A stretch of 64,000 bases of DNA from Rhodococcus sp. IEGM 1409 (lineage in GTDB: Bacteria; Actinomycetota; Actinomycetes; Mycobacteriales; Mycobacteriaceae): contig NZ_JASHKN010000004.1 of NCBI RefSeq assembly GCF_030056735.1, forward strand, positions 153,412 to 217,411, in the 5' to 3' direction. The position numbers were made by a program, and so were the translations under genes. The notes beneath the pieces are model-generated. The model was not told the DNA's origin and searched no databases. It worked only from the letters and a program-made list of their open reading frames with translations. Below are positions 1 through 8,599 of the stretch, in pieces (positions within the stretch are counted from its first letter, which is position 1; the number at the start of each line of letters is the position of its first letter).

Positions 1-125
1 TCGAGCGATGCCAGCAGCATGGTGATCATCAACCCGACAAAAACGAGGATGATCGACCGTTTGTCCGGCGCGGCGTCGGTGTGCGCGCCGTCGGGGTCGA
101 CGGTCGCAGCTTCTCGAGTGGACAT
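1..125 (-). CDS. MFS drug exporter (DHA2/EmrB-QacA type), N-terminal fragment
   Basis: The reverse strand reads ATG TCC ACT CGA GAA from base 125 and stays open to the window edge, so only about 41 residues are visible. They form a short polar N-terminus followed by a hydrophobic stretch (IILVFVGLMITMLLASL) typical of transmembrane helix 1 of 14-TM major facilitator exporters. It lies 32 bp downstream of a TetR regulator on the same strand, the usual arrangement of a drug-efflux pump with its repressor. Family assignment rests on one helix plus context, so substrate and subfamily are inference. Confidence 0.6.
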   Translation of the reverse strand, partial: MSTREAATVDPDGAHTDAAPDKRSIILVFVGLMITMLLASL

Positions 126-157
126 GAAGTTCCTTAGGTGAGTGACGGCTGGCGAAA

Positions 158-799
158 TCAGTTCGCGGATCGGAGAATTCGAGCCATCAGGAGTAGTGCC
201 GGATCCAGCAGTTCGGTTCGGGGGCCGGCCCGTTCGCTGCTCTGCCATTTTCGGAAGACGTAGCGCATCGCTGCGCCCGCTGTGATGACCGTCGCGGTGG
301 CTTCGTCTGCGGCGGCGGTGTCGGCTGGAAGTTGTCGATACTCGGGGCGCCCGCGCAGCTCGCGCGTCAGGAGTCTGGTGAGTGTGTCTTCCAGGTCGTG
401 GAACGTGGCCAGGTGCTGTTGCAACAGTGTGGGATGCCGTTCGAACAATTCGCGTCGGTGCGCGAGCAGATCGGGCCGTTCGTCGACGATCTGCATCGCC
501 TCTTCGAAGACCGCGAGTGCGCCTCGGAGTGGATCGTCGTGGTGCTCGTTGATCAGCGTGATCATGGTCGTCTCGCTCGGCACGACAAGCATGAGCCCAC
601 CGATTGCGGCGTCCTTGGTGGGGAAGTAATTGAAGAACGTGCGCGTCGACAGATTGCAGGCTTCGCAGATTTTCTCGACGGTCACTTCGTCGTAGCCCAG
701 TTCGAGGACGAGTTCGACCGCCGTGTGCTCGATCAGCTGCCTCGTGGCAATTCGCTTTCGTTCACGCAATCCGAGTGTTTCGGTTCCCATTTCATCCAT
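158..799 (-). CDS. TetR/AcrR family transcriptional regulator
   Basis: A 213-aa protein with the TetR plan: an N-terminal helix-turn-helix at about residues 12-60 ([20 protein letters not shown], then [19 protein letters not shown], the recognition-helix signature with FFNYFPTKD) and a divergent all-helical C-terminal ligand and dimer domain. It is transcribed toward the adjoining MFS exporter gene with a 32-bp gap, so it most likely represses the pair and responds to a pump substrate. A TTGCAC-N3-GTGCAA palindrome lies just upstream of the start codon, a good candidate operator. The inducer cannot be predicted. Confidence 0.88.
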   Translation of the reverse strand: MDEMGTETLGLRERKRIATRQLIEHTAVELVLELGYDEVTVEKICEACNLSTRTFFNYFPTKDAAIGGLMLVVPSETTMITLINEHHDDPLRGALAVFEEAMQIVDERPDLLAHRRELFERHPTLLQQHLATFHDLEDTLTRLLTRELRGRPEYRQLPADTAAADEATATVITAGAAMRYVFRKWQSSERAGPRTELLDPALLLMARILRSAN

Positions 800-801
800 A
801 A

Positions 802-833
802 TTGCACAGAGTGCAAAGTTTCATCGAGTGCAA
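802..833 (-). promoter_or_regulatory. Probable TetR operator: TTGCAC-N3-GTGCAA palindrome plus extra half-site
   Basis: Bases 802-816 form a perfect 6+6 inverted repeat with a 3-nt spacer, ending 3 bp before the tetR start codon. A further GTGCAA half-site is at 828-833 and a third at 860-865. The position over the tetR translation and promoter region fits autorepression. Binding is inferred from symmetry and context. Confidence 0.5.
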
Positions 834-889
834 TATTTTCCTCAAGAGTGGTTCATGAAGTGCAAAAATGGGGACCGGCGCCGGCTGGA

Positions 890-895
890 TAGGAT
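890..895 (+). promoter_or_regulatory. -10 element (TAGGAT) for a leaderless yjdM transcript
   Basis: TAGGAT fits the actinobacterial -10 pattern TANNNT and ends 7 nt before the GTG at 903. That is the spacing expected when transcription starts on the first base of the start codon. There is no Shine-Dalgarno sequence upstream of either candidate start. Confidence 0.45.
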
Positions 896-902
896 GACCC
901 AC

Positions 903-1265
903 GTGGAAGACACCCTGCCCCCATGTCCCGAATGCGCCGGCGAATACACCTACGAAATGGGTGCGTTGATGGTGTGCCCATCCTGCGCATACGAGTGGGC
1001 GCCGACGGCCGATAGTGCTGGCGAAGACCCGGGTGTGGTGGGAGACGGTGTGGTCAAAGACGCAGTCGGAAACATTCTTGCGGACGGCGACACCGTGACG
1101 GTTGTCAAGACACTCAAGGTGAAAGGCAGCCCCACCGGTATCAAGTCGGGTACCAAAGTGCGCAACATCCGCCTCGTTCAGGGCGTCGGCGACCACGACA
1201 TCGACTGCAAAGTCGACGGCATCGGACCGATGCAATTGAAGTCGAGTGTCGTCAAGAAGGTGTGA
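903..1265 (+). CDS. yjdM: YjdM/PhnA-like zinc-ribbon protein
   Basis: About 120 aa. The N-terminus has a rubredoxin-like zinc ribbon with two CxxC pairs (CPEC and CPSC, about residues 8-30) followed by AYEW. The rest is the compact PhnA C-terminal domain ([23 protein letters not shown] ... [14 protein letters not shown], positions about 50-120). E. coli YjdM was once named PhnA but is not needed for phosphonate breakdown, so the true role is unknown. I chose GTG 903 because a -10 hexamer sits 7 nt upstream and the Cys spacing then resembles the family; an in-frame ATG at 894 would add three residues. It stands alone between tetR (divergent) and a broken transporter gene. Confidence 0.85.
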   Translation: MEDTLPPCPECAGEYTYEMGALMVCPSCAYEWAPTADSAGEDPGVVGDGVVKDAVGNILADGDTVTVVKTLKVKGSPTGIKSGTKVRNIRLVQGVGDHDIDCKVDGIGPMQLKSSVVKKV

Positions 1266-1426
1266 CCGGATAGCAATAATGTCGGCTCGAAATCCTGTTC
1301 AGTTTCGACTATTCGATCGCCACAATCGAGGAGATTCTCGACTGTCGAACGAATGGACGGAACTGTGCCGACTCGATCTGTCTGAACCCCGCACACGCTG
1401 ACCCCGCACTTGATACAGACGAGCAG

Positions 1427-2341
1427 TGGAACCGCATCGTCGATGCGCTGACGCGCAGGGGCTTCCTCGGCGCCGGGCTCGGCGTCTGCAGGTCTCGTCA
1501 CCGTGCAGGACGAGACGGGCCGCGTCGAGATTCCGTCGGATCCCCAGCGAATGGTCATCGCCCATGTCAGTGCCATGGCGACGGTGCTCGACCTCGGTGT
1601 GTCGCCGGAGAAGATCGTCGGCGGCTTCTTCGGTCACGAAGGTGTGGGCAGCGACGCGGTGTTGCGCAAGATGGCGGAGGCGGCGAACATCCCGAATCTC
1701 GACACGGCCGGAACATGGAGCAAGGAAGCCATCATCGGCGCGTCGCCCGATCTGATCTTCATGCTTTTGACCGCCGGAATGCCTATGCGGCAAAGTCATA
1801 CGACGAACTCTCGGCGACCCGTGTTCCAGTGTTCGCCGGCTTCAACGGACATCCCACGTGGGATGAGATGAAGAAGTTGGTCACCAACATGGGTGTCGCG
1901 GTCCGACGCGAAGACGCGGCAACCGCATTGAACGCGAGGACGGAAGAGCGACTCCTGGCAATCAAGGATCGACTCTCGGCCCTCGGTTCGCTGCCGTCGG
2001 TGACCCTCCTCCGTACCGGGGAGAACGGTGTTGTCTACAACCAGGTCGACGCTCTTCTGGACGCCCTCGGATTCCCCGGCGATCGCGCCACGTCGGAGGA
2101 GTTCACTCGTACACTCACCGCGGAGCAACTCGATCGGGTCACCAGCGACGTGATCATCGTCGGCGCTTTCCAGGACCAGCAGCATGTCCGCGCGCAGTTG
2201 GCGATGAACCCGCTGTGGGAGCGGCTTCCCGCTGTCCGCTCCGGAAACGTACATTACGTCGACGACAGCCTGTGGGGCTCGGGCTATTCACCTCGCGCGA
2301 CGCAGTTTCGACTCGACGGCATCGAGCGGATCTTCAGCTGA
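1427..2341 (+). pseudogene. Siderophore ABC transporter substrate-binding protein, disrupted by two compensating frameshifts
   Basis: Three pieces are needed to read one periplasmic-binding protein of the FepB/FecB type. Frame 2 gives a Tat-like start (TRRGFLGAGLG, about 1450-1482). Frame 3 gives VQDETGRVEIPSDPQRMVI through SPDLIFM (about 1485-1763). Frame 2 resumes with DRRNAYAAKSYDELSATR through the C-terminus RLDGIERIFS, stop at 2341. The family hallmark D-E-x-G-R-x-x-x-P-x-x-P-x-R-V is clear. The lipobox region expected between the signal and DETGR is also missing, and no convincing start codon is visible upstream. It is either a real pseudogene or two sequencing errors. No permease or ATPase partner lies nearby. 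Confidence 0.75.
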
Positions 2342-2386
2342 CACCCTCGTGTCCTCTCGACTTATCGGTGAGTTACCTCGAGAATC

Positions 2387-2812
2387 ATGACCATGGACAA
2401 AATCAGGTTCTTCGAGCTTGTCACCGAATGGTTCGAAGTACTCGGTGTTGTCGCCATGGTTCTCGGGTTCGTATTCGCATTTGTGATCGCGGGACGCGCG
2501 TGGACTCGAACGCGCGACGGCAGTTCAGCGTTTCGCACTCTGCGCGAAACCATGGGCGCGGTCATCCTTCTCGGGCTCGAGATTCTTGTTGCCGCTGATC
2601 TGGTCAAGACGGTGACGTCTTCACCGTCGCTGACCGATGCCGCAGTTCTAGGCATGATCGTGCTGATTCGAACCGTGCTCAGCCTGTCGATTCAGATCGA
2701 GATCGACGGGGTACTTCCGTGGCGCAAAGCGTTGGTGTCCAGTCCGGAACTCCTGATACGCGCGGCGCGCGGATCAGGAGGCCGAGCGATGCCCGACGCG
2801 TCGAGTTCGTAG
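2387..2812 (+). CDS. DUF1622 family small membrane protein
   Basis: A 141-aa protein with three predicted membrane segments: about residues 15-35 (EVLGVVAMVLGFVFAFVIAG), 53-73 (TMGAVILLGLEILVAADLVK) and 82-105 (LTDAAVLGMIVLIRTVLSLS). The polar tail is RAARGSGGRAMPDASSS. The sequence fits the DUF1622 family, widespread and of unknown function. ATG at 2387 or 2393 could be the start. It precedes the DUF2252 gene by about 30 bp on the same strand, so the two may be co-transcribed; there is no functional information beyond that. Confidence 0.8.
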   Translation: MTMDKIRFFELVTEWFEVLGVVAMVLGFVFAFVIAGRAWTRTRDGSSAFRTLRETMGAVILLGLEILVAADLVKTVTSSPSLTDAAVLGMIVLIRTVLSLSIQIEIDGVLPWRKALVSSPELLIRAARGSGGRAMPDASSS

Positions 2813-2843
2813 CGATAGCCGTTGCGAGTGAAAGGTCGGGCAG

Positions 2844-4244
2844 ATGACAGCAGTGCGCACCGAACATCTCTCTGTCGACGAGCGGCGGGCCCGCGGCCGC
2901 CAGGCGCGTAGAGACACCCCGCTGGCTGCGCTCGCGGATCTCGCCGACAGCGACCGCGACCCGATTTCGCTGCTGGAAGTGCAGGCGCAATCCCGGGTCC
3001 AGGACCTGGTCCCCATTCGCTACGGGCGGATGTCGGCATCGCGATTCTCGTTCTTTCGCGGTGCTGCGCTGGTGATGGCCGACGATTTGTCACGCAGCCC
3101 GGATTCGGGCCTTGGCAGCCACCTCTGCGGTGACGCACACCTGAGCAATTTCGGGATCTACGCAACGCCGGAGCGGAAGTTGGCGTTCGACATCAACGAT
3201 TTCGACGAAACCTACCCGGGCCCGTTCGAATGGGACGTCAAGCGACTGGCCGCAAGTTTGGTGATCGCCGCGAAGGACAACGGGTTTTCGGGCAAGGAGC
3301 GAAAGAAGATCGTTCGCGGATGCGCGGCCGAGTATCGGGAAACCATGATCACCCAGGCAGGGTTGGGAAATCTTGCAGTCTGGTACTCGCACATCGCACC
3401 CGAGGACGGACTCGAGGCTCTCCAAATCGACCTGAAGAAGCGCATGGTCGCGCGCACACAAGCGACGCTGGACAAGGCTCGCCGCCGCGACAGTGTGCAG
3501 GCGGCAGGCAAGTTCACCGAAATCGTCGACGGCCGGCGACGATTCATCAGTGATCCGCCCTTGATCGTGCCCGCAAACGAGTTGTTCGCCGGGACCGATC
3601 TCACGCAGATCGAGGACCTGTTGCGCCAACGTGTCCGGTCGTATCGCGACACACTGCAATGGGATCGACGCGTTCTCCTCGACGCCTTCGAGATGACGCA
3701 CATCGCCAGGAAAGTCGTGGGCGTCGGAAGCGTCGGAACACGCGCGTGGATGATCCTCATGAAAGGCGTCGACGATGACGATCCGTTGATTCTGCAGGTC
3801 AAGGAGGCGCAGCCCTCGGTGCTGTCCGGCTACGTCGACGGCCCGACCTTCAAGAACGAAGGGGAACGCGTCGTCAACGGGCAACGACTGATGCAAGCGA
3901 CGAGCGACATTTTTCTCGGCTGGGAACGAGGGCCGGGACTCGACCAGGGCGAGCACGATTTCTACATTCGTCAACTGCGCGACGGCAAAGGGTCGGCAGT
4001 CATCGAGGAGATGGTGCCGGAGGGTTTGGAACTCTACGGGCGCTTGTGCGCCAGGGTCCTTGCCTACGCGCACGCTCGCTCGTCCGATCGGATAGCGATC
4101 GCCGAATATCTCGGTGATGGAACCGAATTCGATTTCGCGATCGGGGAGTTCGCGGCTGCCTACGCCAAACGCAACGCTCGCGATCACGCCGCTCTGCTGA
4201 CCGCGATCGACGGCGGTCGCGTGTCAGCAGAACGGGGAGTGTGA
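2844..4244 (+). CDS. DUF2252 domain protein, kinase-like fold motifs in permuted order
   Basis: A 466-aa cytosolic protein matching DUF2252 over its whole length. Visible motifs are PIRYGRMSASRFSFFRGAA (57-75), GDAHLSNFG (96-104), DINDFDE (116-122), VGVGSVGTR (292-300) and LQVKEA (317-322, Lys320). GDxHxxN followed by a DFD-type metal motif resembles the catalytic and Mg loops of aminoglycoside/choline kinases, while VGVGSVGTR plus the VKEA lysine resembles the nucleotide-binding lobe, but here it comes after the catalytic part. Phosphotransfer is therefore plausible but unproven, and no substrate is known. The start at 2844 has an AAAGG ribosome site. The gene ends 5 bp from the convergent SRPBCC gene. 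Confidence 0.85.
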   Translation: MTAVRTEHLSVDERRARGRQARRDTPLAALADLADSDRDPISLLEVQAQSRVQDLVPIRYGRMSASRFSFFRGAALVMADDLSRSPDSGLGSHLCGDAHLSNFGIYATPERKLAFDINDFDETYPGPFEWDVKRLAASLVIAAKDNGFSGKERKKIVRGCAAEYRETMITQAGLGNLAVWYSHIAPEDGLEALQIDLKKRMVARTQATLDKARRRDSVQAAGKFTEIVDGRRRFISDPPLIVPANELFAGTDLTQIEDLLRQRVRSYRDTLQWDRRVLLDAFEMTHIARKVVGVGSVGTRAWMILMKGVDDDDPLILQVKEAQPSVLSGYVDGPTFKNEGERVVNGQRLMQATSDIFLGWERGPGLDQGEHDFYIRQLRDGKGSAVIEEMVPEGLELYGRLCARVLAYAHARSSDRIAIAEYLGDGTEFDFAIGEFAAAYAKRNARDHAALLTAIDGGRVSAERGV

Positions 4245-4248
4245 CGGC

Positions 4249-4965
4249 TCAGGCGAACACGCCGGCGAGCCAGGCCCGCCACGCTGCCGTCGCTGCGTCA
4301 GCGTCCGCATCCGCGGCGAAGAGGTGATGGGCCGCATCGACGTTGCCGCCGAAGGCATTTCGGCCGTAGAACCGCAGCAATGCGTTATCGGTGCGCAAGC
4401 CGATGAACCAGTCGTCGACGTAATCGACGATTGCTTCGATGGTTCCGATTCCGGGGACATTCACCGTCAGCGTGTCGTCGACGGTGGTGTCTCGGGCGAT
4501 TCCGAGTGCGCCGCGAAGTGTATCCATGGCGTCCGGTGCGCTGGAGGCCTCCGGGCCCTCGGCCGCGACGTACGTGGTGGGCCTGCCGGCGAAGTACTGC
4601 ACGTACTGGCCGAGGCTGTGAAGGTAGAAGTCGGTGTGCTTGCTCGCGCCGTCGTATTGGTTGTCCCAGTCCTCGGCAAACACTCCGGCGTGGACGTAGC
4701 GGACAACGGCGGTGCTCTCGTCGCGTGCTTCGACGACGTATTCGAGGTTGTTGAACCAGCCGTCTGGGCCTTGCATGTGGATGGCAAGTTCGCTGGGCGG
4801 CTCCCAGGTCGCGATGATCGGGCTGTCCGGGCGGCTGCCGTCGGCGGGAATCTCGAGAGGGGAGGGGAACATCCAGCCGGCCGTTTCGGCCGCGATGGCA
4901 GCCCAGATCTGCTCGGGAGTTCCGGGGACTACCACCTCGCGGCGGATTTCGAAATTCTCGGACAT
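4249..4965 (-). CDS. SRPBCC (START/Bet v1-like, AHSA1-type) domain protein
   Basis: A 238-aa protein. The first ~145 residues have the SRPBCC ligand-binding pattern: an N-terminal strand FEIRREVVVPGTPEQIWAAI, central TWEPPSELAIHM and a C-terminal helix HTDFYLHSLGQYVQYFAG. The rest (about 160-238) looks like a second, truncated SRPBCC-like segment (TVNVPGIGTIEAIVDYVDDWFIGL). It starts 2 bp after the stop of the ArsR-type regulator gene, so the two form one operon, as is common for ArsR-AHSA1 pairs. The natural ligand is unknown. Confidence 0.8.
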   Translation of the reverse strand: MSENFEIRREVVVPGTPEQIWAAIAAETAGWMFPSPLEIPADGSRPDSPIIATWEPPSELAIHMQGPDGWFNNLEYVVEARDESTAVVRYVHAGVFAEDWDNQYDGASKHTDFYLHSLGQYVQYFAGRPTTYVAAEGPEASSAPDAMDTLRGALGIARDTTVDDTLTVNVPGIGTIEAIVDYVDDWFIGLRTDNALLRFYGRNAFGGNVDAAHHLFAADADADAATAAWRAWLAGVFA

Positions 4966-4967
4966 TG

Positions 4968-5597
4968 CTACTTCTCCGTTTCGGGCGCGTCGATGACTTG
5001 GGGTGTGATGACGGGGGGTGTGGTGAGGCTGGGATGTAGGGCGACAACGAGGCGGTGTTTGCGGCCGCCTTCAGAACTGCCGTCGTGGTACTTGGCGACG
5101 AGTGAGTTGATCGATTCGCCGAGTTCGCCGGCGAATGCGGCGCGGTCGGAAGATGTCGCAAAGGTGATGTCACTGTCGATGGCAAAGGAGGCCAACGGTT
5201 TTCCGGCTGCAGTTGCCCCGGCGATCAGCTCACCGACCTCTCGGACGATCCGCGCCGCGAGAGTGACGAGCCAGCGCGCCGAGAGCTGATCCGGGAATCG
5301 GCTGGGGTCCGGGGCGAGCGCAGACATGGCGGCGGGGGAGATGACGTACGATGCGGCGCTGGCCTGCATGATGCGCTCGGTCATGCTGCCCCGCTTGCGT
5401 TCCTCGACGAGCGCGACAAGTCCGTGTTCTTCGAGGGTGCGCAGGTGGTAGTTCACCTTCTGGCGTGTCAGTCCCACCCGAGGGGCCAGCGACGATGCCG
5501 ATCCCGGCACCACCAATTCGGCCAGAATTCGTTGCCGTATCGGGTCGAGCGATGCCTCCGCGGCAGCGGGTCGATCGATGACTGCTACTTCCAACAT
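4968..5597 (-). CDS. ArsR-type winged-helix transcriptional regulator
   Basis: A 209-aa protein. Residues 15-75 form a winged helix: LDPIRQRILAELVVPGSASS, then GLTRQKVNYHLRTLEEHGLV (recognition helix) and a basic wing EERKRGSMTER. The C-terminal ~120 residues are an uncharacterised sensing/dimer domain. There are no metal-binding Cys/His pairs of the ArsR/SmtB kind, so it belongs to the HTH_20/AHSA1-linked group rather than the metal sensors. It is followed 2 bp later by the SRPBCC gene and preceded directly by a long palindrome (5601-5662) that probably includes its operator. Confidence 0.85.
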   Translation of the reverse strand: MLEVAVIDRPAAAEASLDPIRQRILAELVVPGSASSLAPRVGLTRQKVNYHLRTLEEHGLVALVEERKRGSMTERIMQASAASYVISPAAMSALAPDPSRFPDQLSARWLVTLAARIVREVGELIAGATAAGKPLASFAIDSDITFATSSDRAAFAGELGESINSLVAKYHDGSSEGGRKHRLVVALHPSLTTPPVITPQVIDAPETEK

Positions 5598-5600
5598 GAG

Positions 5601-5662
5601 AAAACCATCCCACCGACAATAGATTCTGTCAAGACAGAAAAAATTGTCGGCGGGATGGTTTT
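5601..5662. repeat. 62-bp interrupted palindrome (operator and/or hairpin) upstream of the ArsR-type gene
   Basis: The left arm 5601-5620 (AAAACCATCCCACCGACAAT) pairs with 5643-5662 with a single mismatch. A 3-nt bulge follows, then an inner 7+7 repeat, TTCTGTC (5624-5630) and GACAGAA (5633-5639), around a 2-nt centre. All arms share the same centre, 5631.5. It begins 3 bp upstream of the regulator's start codon and 8 bp after the stop of the metallopeptidase gene. It could be a double operator, an mRNA hairpin masking the regulator's start, or a terminator; the lack of a T-run argues against a simple terminator. Confidence 0.8.
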
Positions 5663-5670
5663 CGGGTTCT

Positions 5671-6594
5671 CTACCGCTTCAGGTCGGGTGGGTTGTTCAG
5701 ATCCCTAGCCGAGTAGGTGTCACACGAGGAGACCTGGCCTGTTTGATAACCAGTCACGAACCACGCCTGCCGCTGCGAGGAAGAGCCGTGTGTCCAGCCC
5801 TCGGGGTTGACCCGACCGGTCGTGGACTGCTGGATACGATCGTCACCCACCGACGAAGCAGCCGACAGAGCGTCGCGAATGTCGTTCTTCGATAGGGGCT
5901 TCAAGAAAGGTTGACCGGACTCGGCGTTGGGAGTTGTAGCTGCGAAGTGTGCCCACACACCGGCGTAGCAATCCGCCTGGAGTTCCGTGCGAACCGCGCC
6001 GGACTCCTCACCCTGCGGGTCGGCTTGCGCGCGGCCGATGTCGCCGAGCTGATTCTGAATGTGATGCCCGAACTCGTGCGCGACCACGTACTCCTGCGCG
6101 AGCGGTCCGGCGCTGGACCCGAAACGGTCGACGAGCAGTTGGAAGAAACTCGTGTCGAAGTACGCCGTCTGGTCGGCCGGGCAGTAGAACGGACCGACAT
6201 CACTCGACGCCTGACCGCAACCGGTGCTGACCGAACCGCTGAACAGCTTGACCGCCGGGCGAACGTATGCGGTGCCGGTCTGCTCGACCAACTGCTGGTC
6301 CCAGACATCGTCGAGGCTTTCGGCAGTCAAAGCCACTCGGCAGTTGATGTCCGTATTCGCCATCGTGCCGGTGCAGTCGTCTACCGAGGTGAGGCCGGTC
6401 GACGAACTCGAGGTCTCGGTAGACGTGCCCAGGAGTGAGCCTGGATCGCCTCCGAACAGCAGCGCCAGGATGAGGACGATGATGCCACCCGCGCCACCGC
6501 CGATCGCGATTTTGCCGCCGCGGCCACCGCCACCCCCGCCGCCTTGAACCTGAACGCGTCCCGCTTCAGCGCGGGCCCCCTCGTTGAAGGTCAT
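5671..6594 (-). CDS. Neutral zinc metallopeptidase (YpfJ/KPN_02809 family), membrane-anchored
   Basis: A 307-aa protein. A Gly-rich cytoplasmic start (residues 1-30, VQGGGGGGGRGG) leads into one transmembrane helix (about 36-48, GGIIVLILALLFGG) and an extracytoplasmic domain. The catalytic zincin motif HEFGHHIQ is at 173-180 with Glu174 as general base; four Cys (74, 85, 126, 138) may form disulfides. This is the full-length family pattern. The biological substrate is not known; the family name reflects the HExxH motif. It is divergent from aspS, with a 163-bp shared promoter region. Confidence 0.88.
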   Translation of the reverse strand: MTFNEGARAEAGRVQVQGGGGGGGRGGKIAIGGGAGGIIVLILALLFGGDPGSLLGTSTETSSSSTGLTSVDDCTGTMANTDINCRVALTAESLDDVWDQQLVEQTGTAYVRPAVKLFSGSVSTGCGQASSDVGPFYCPADQTAYFDTSFFQLLVDRFGSSAGPLAQEYVVAHEFGHHIQNQLGDIGRAQADPQGEESGAVRTELQADCYAGVWAHFAATTPNAESGQPFLKPLSKNDIRDALSAASSVGDDRIQQSTTGRVNPEGWTHGSSSQRQAWFVTGYQTGQVSSCDTYSARDLNNPPDLKR

Positions 6595-6757
6595 CTATGT
6601 CCGCTTTCTGCTGTCGTGAACAAGTGCTTGCCGTCACTTCTGGAGATAGCTTCGCATGCGATGCGGGTCCGCGTTTCCGCTCTGCGCAGTTCGCTCCGTA
6701 GGATCGCAGGCAAAGTAGTCGGTCGTCGGTTATTGGAAGTAGTTCGAAAGGAATCCC

Positions 6758-8581
6758 GTGCTGCGCACACATCTCGCCGGTTCATTGCGACCCGAGCAGG
6801 CAGAGCAGACCGTAACGCTCACCGGTTGGGTAGCCAGGCGTCGTGATCACGGCGGAGTGATCTTCATCGATCTCCGTGATGCATCCGGAGTTGCGCAGGT
6901 AGTTTTCCGGGCAGGTGACGTGGCCGAGCAGGCGCACCGTCTGCGCGCGGAATACTGCGTCCGCGTGACCGGAACGGTCGAGGTTCGCCCCGAGGGCAAC
7001 CAGAACTTCGAGATCCCCACGGGAGCAATCGAGGTCAACGCCACAGAACTCGAGGTTCTCAACGAAAGCGCACCGCTGCCGTTCCAGCTCGACGATCAGG
7101 TCGGCGAAGAAGCACGCCTGAAGTATCGTTACCTCGATTTGCGCCGTGAAGGTCCTGGCGCCGCAATTCGCTTGCGCTCCAAGGTAAGTGCTGCAGCGCG
7201 CGGCGTTCTCTCGCACCACGAGTTCGTCGAGGTCGAAACTCCGACGCTGACGCGTTCGACGCCAGAGGGTGCCCGCGACTTCCTCGTGCCGTCACGCCTT
7301 CAGCCCGGCAGCTTCTACGCACTGCCGCAGAGCCCGCAGCTGTTCAAGCAGCTCCTCATGGTCGGCGGCATCGAGCGGTACTACCAGATCGCGCGTTGCT
7401 ACCGCGACGAGGATTTCCGCGCCGATCGTCAGCCGGAGTTCACCCAGCTCGACATCGAGATGGCATTCGTCAACCAGGACGACATCATCCTGCTCGCCGA
7501 GGAAATCCTGACGGCGCTCTGGAAACTCGTCGGCCACGAGATCAAGACGCCGATCGACCGCATGACCTACAACGAGGCAATGCGTCGCTACGGCAGCGAC
7601 AAGCCCGACCTCCGTTTCGGTATCGAACTCGTCGAGTGCGCCGAGTTCTTCAAGGACACGACGTTCCGCGTGTTCCAGGCCGAGTACGTCGGCGCCGTCG
7701 TGATGCCCGGTGGTGCAAGCCAGCCGCGCAAGCAGCTCGATGCCTGGCAGGAGTGGGCGAAGCAGCGCGGCTCCAAGGGCCTGGCGTACGTGTTGGTCGG
7801 CGAAGACGGCACCCTCGGTGGACCCGTCGCCAAGAACCTGACCGACGCCGAACGTGAGGGGCTTGCCGCCCATGTCGGAGCTCAGCCGGGTGACTGCATC
7901 TTCTTCGGAGCCGGTGCGACCAAGTCGACGCGCGCTCTCCTCGGTGCAGCACGTGGTGAGATCGCACGCAAAAAGGATCTCATCGATCCCGACGCGTGGG
8001 CTTTCGTGTGGATCGTCGACGCTCCGATGTTCGAGCCGACTGCAGACGCCACTGCTTCCGGTGACGTTGCGTTAGGCCACTCCGCGTGGACGGCCGTGCA
8101 CCACGCGTTCACCTCGCCGAAGCCGGAGTTCTTCGAGACGTTCGACACCGATCCGGACTCCGCTCTCGCCTACGCATACGACATCGTCTGCAACGGCAAC
8201 GAGATCGGCGGCGGCAGTATTCGTATCCACCGCAAGGACATTCAGGAACGAGTGTTCAAGGTGATGGGTATCTCCGAGGAAGAGGCGCAGGAGCAGTTCG
8301 GCTTCCTCCTCGACGCCTTCGCCTTCGGCGCGCCTCCGCACGGCGGAATTGCTTTCGGCTGGGACCGCATCACCGCGCTCCTCGCCGGCATGGATTCCAT
8401 CCGTGAGGTCATCGCGTTCCCGAAGTCCGGCGGCGGCGTCGACCCGCTGACGGATGCGCCGGCACCGATCTCCGCACAGCAGCGCAAGGAATCGGGTATC
8501 GACGCGAAGCCCGAGAAGAAGTCCGACGAGAAGAAGTCAGAGGACAAGAAGCCCGAAGGCGACACAGGCGAAGCCAAGTAG
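6758..8581 (+). CDS. aspS: Aspartyl-tRNA synthetase
   Basis: A 607-aa class II synthetase that charges tRNA-Asp. It has an N-terminal OB-fold anticodon domain ([20 protein letters not shown]), motif 2 ([18 protein letters not shown], about 215-232), a bacterial GAD insertion in the middle and motif 3 ([13 protein letters not shown] near residue 530). The GTG start has an AAAGGA ribosome site. It is slightly longer than mycobacterial AspRS because of a lysine/glutamate-rich tail (about residues 585-607). Mycobacterial homologues are non-discriminating and also serve tRNA-Asn with GatCAB; whether that holds here is inference. Confidence 0.97.
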   Translation: MLRTHLAGSLRPEQAEQTVTLTGWVARRRDHGGVIFIDLRDASGVAQVVFRAGDVAEQAHRLRAEYCVRVTGTVEVRPEGNQNFEIPTGAIEVNATELEVLNESAPLPFQLDDQVGEEARLKYRYLDLRREGPGAAIRLRSKVSAAARGVLSHHEFVEVETPTLTRSTPEGARDFLVPSRLQPGSFYALPQSPQLFKQLLMVGGIERYYQIARCYRDEDFRADRQPEFTQLDIEMAFVNQDDIILLAEEILTALWKLVGHEIKTPIDRMTYNEAMRRYGSDKPDLRFGIELVECAEFFKDTTFRVFQAEYVGAVVMPGGASQPRKQLDAWQEWAKQRGSKGLAYVLVGEDGTLGGPVAKNLTDAEREGLAAHVGAQPGDCIFFGAGATKSTRALLGAARGEIARKKDLIDPDAWAFVWIVDAPMFEPTADATASGDVALGHSAWTAVHHAFTSPKPEFFETFDTDPDSALAYAYDIVCNGNEIGGGSIRIHRKDIQERVFKVMGISEEEAQEQFGFLLDAFAFGAPPHGGIAFGWDRITALLAGMDSIREVIAFPKSGGGVDPLTDAPAPISAQQRKESGIDAKPEKKSDEKKSEDKKPEGDTGEAK

Positions 8582-8599
8582 AGCCGACACCGGTTCGCC

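Noticed and set aside
1279-1404. A 41-codon ATG frame between yjdM and the broken binding-protein gene
   Set aside because: No ribosome site and no recognisable similarity; it may be a remnant of the pseudogene's upstream region, not a gene.
1270-1430. IdeR/DtxR iron box before the siderophore-binding pseudogene
   Set aside because: No TTAGGTTAGSCTAACCTAA-like dyad is present.
3090-4187. 365-codon open frame antisense to the DUF2252 gene
   Set aside because: Same codon-shadow effect; no recognisable domain and no ribosome site.
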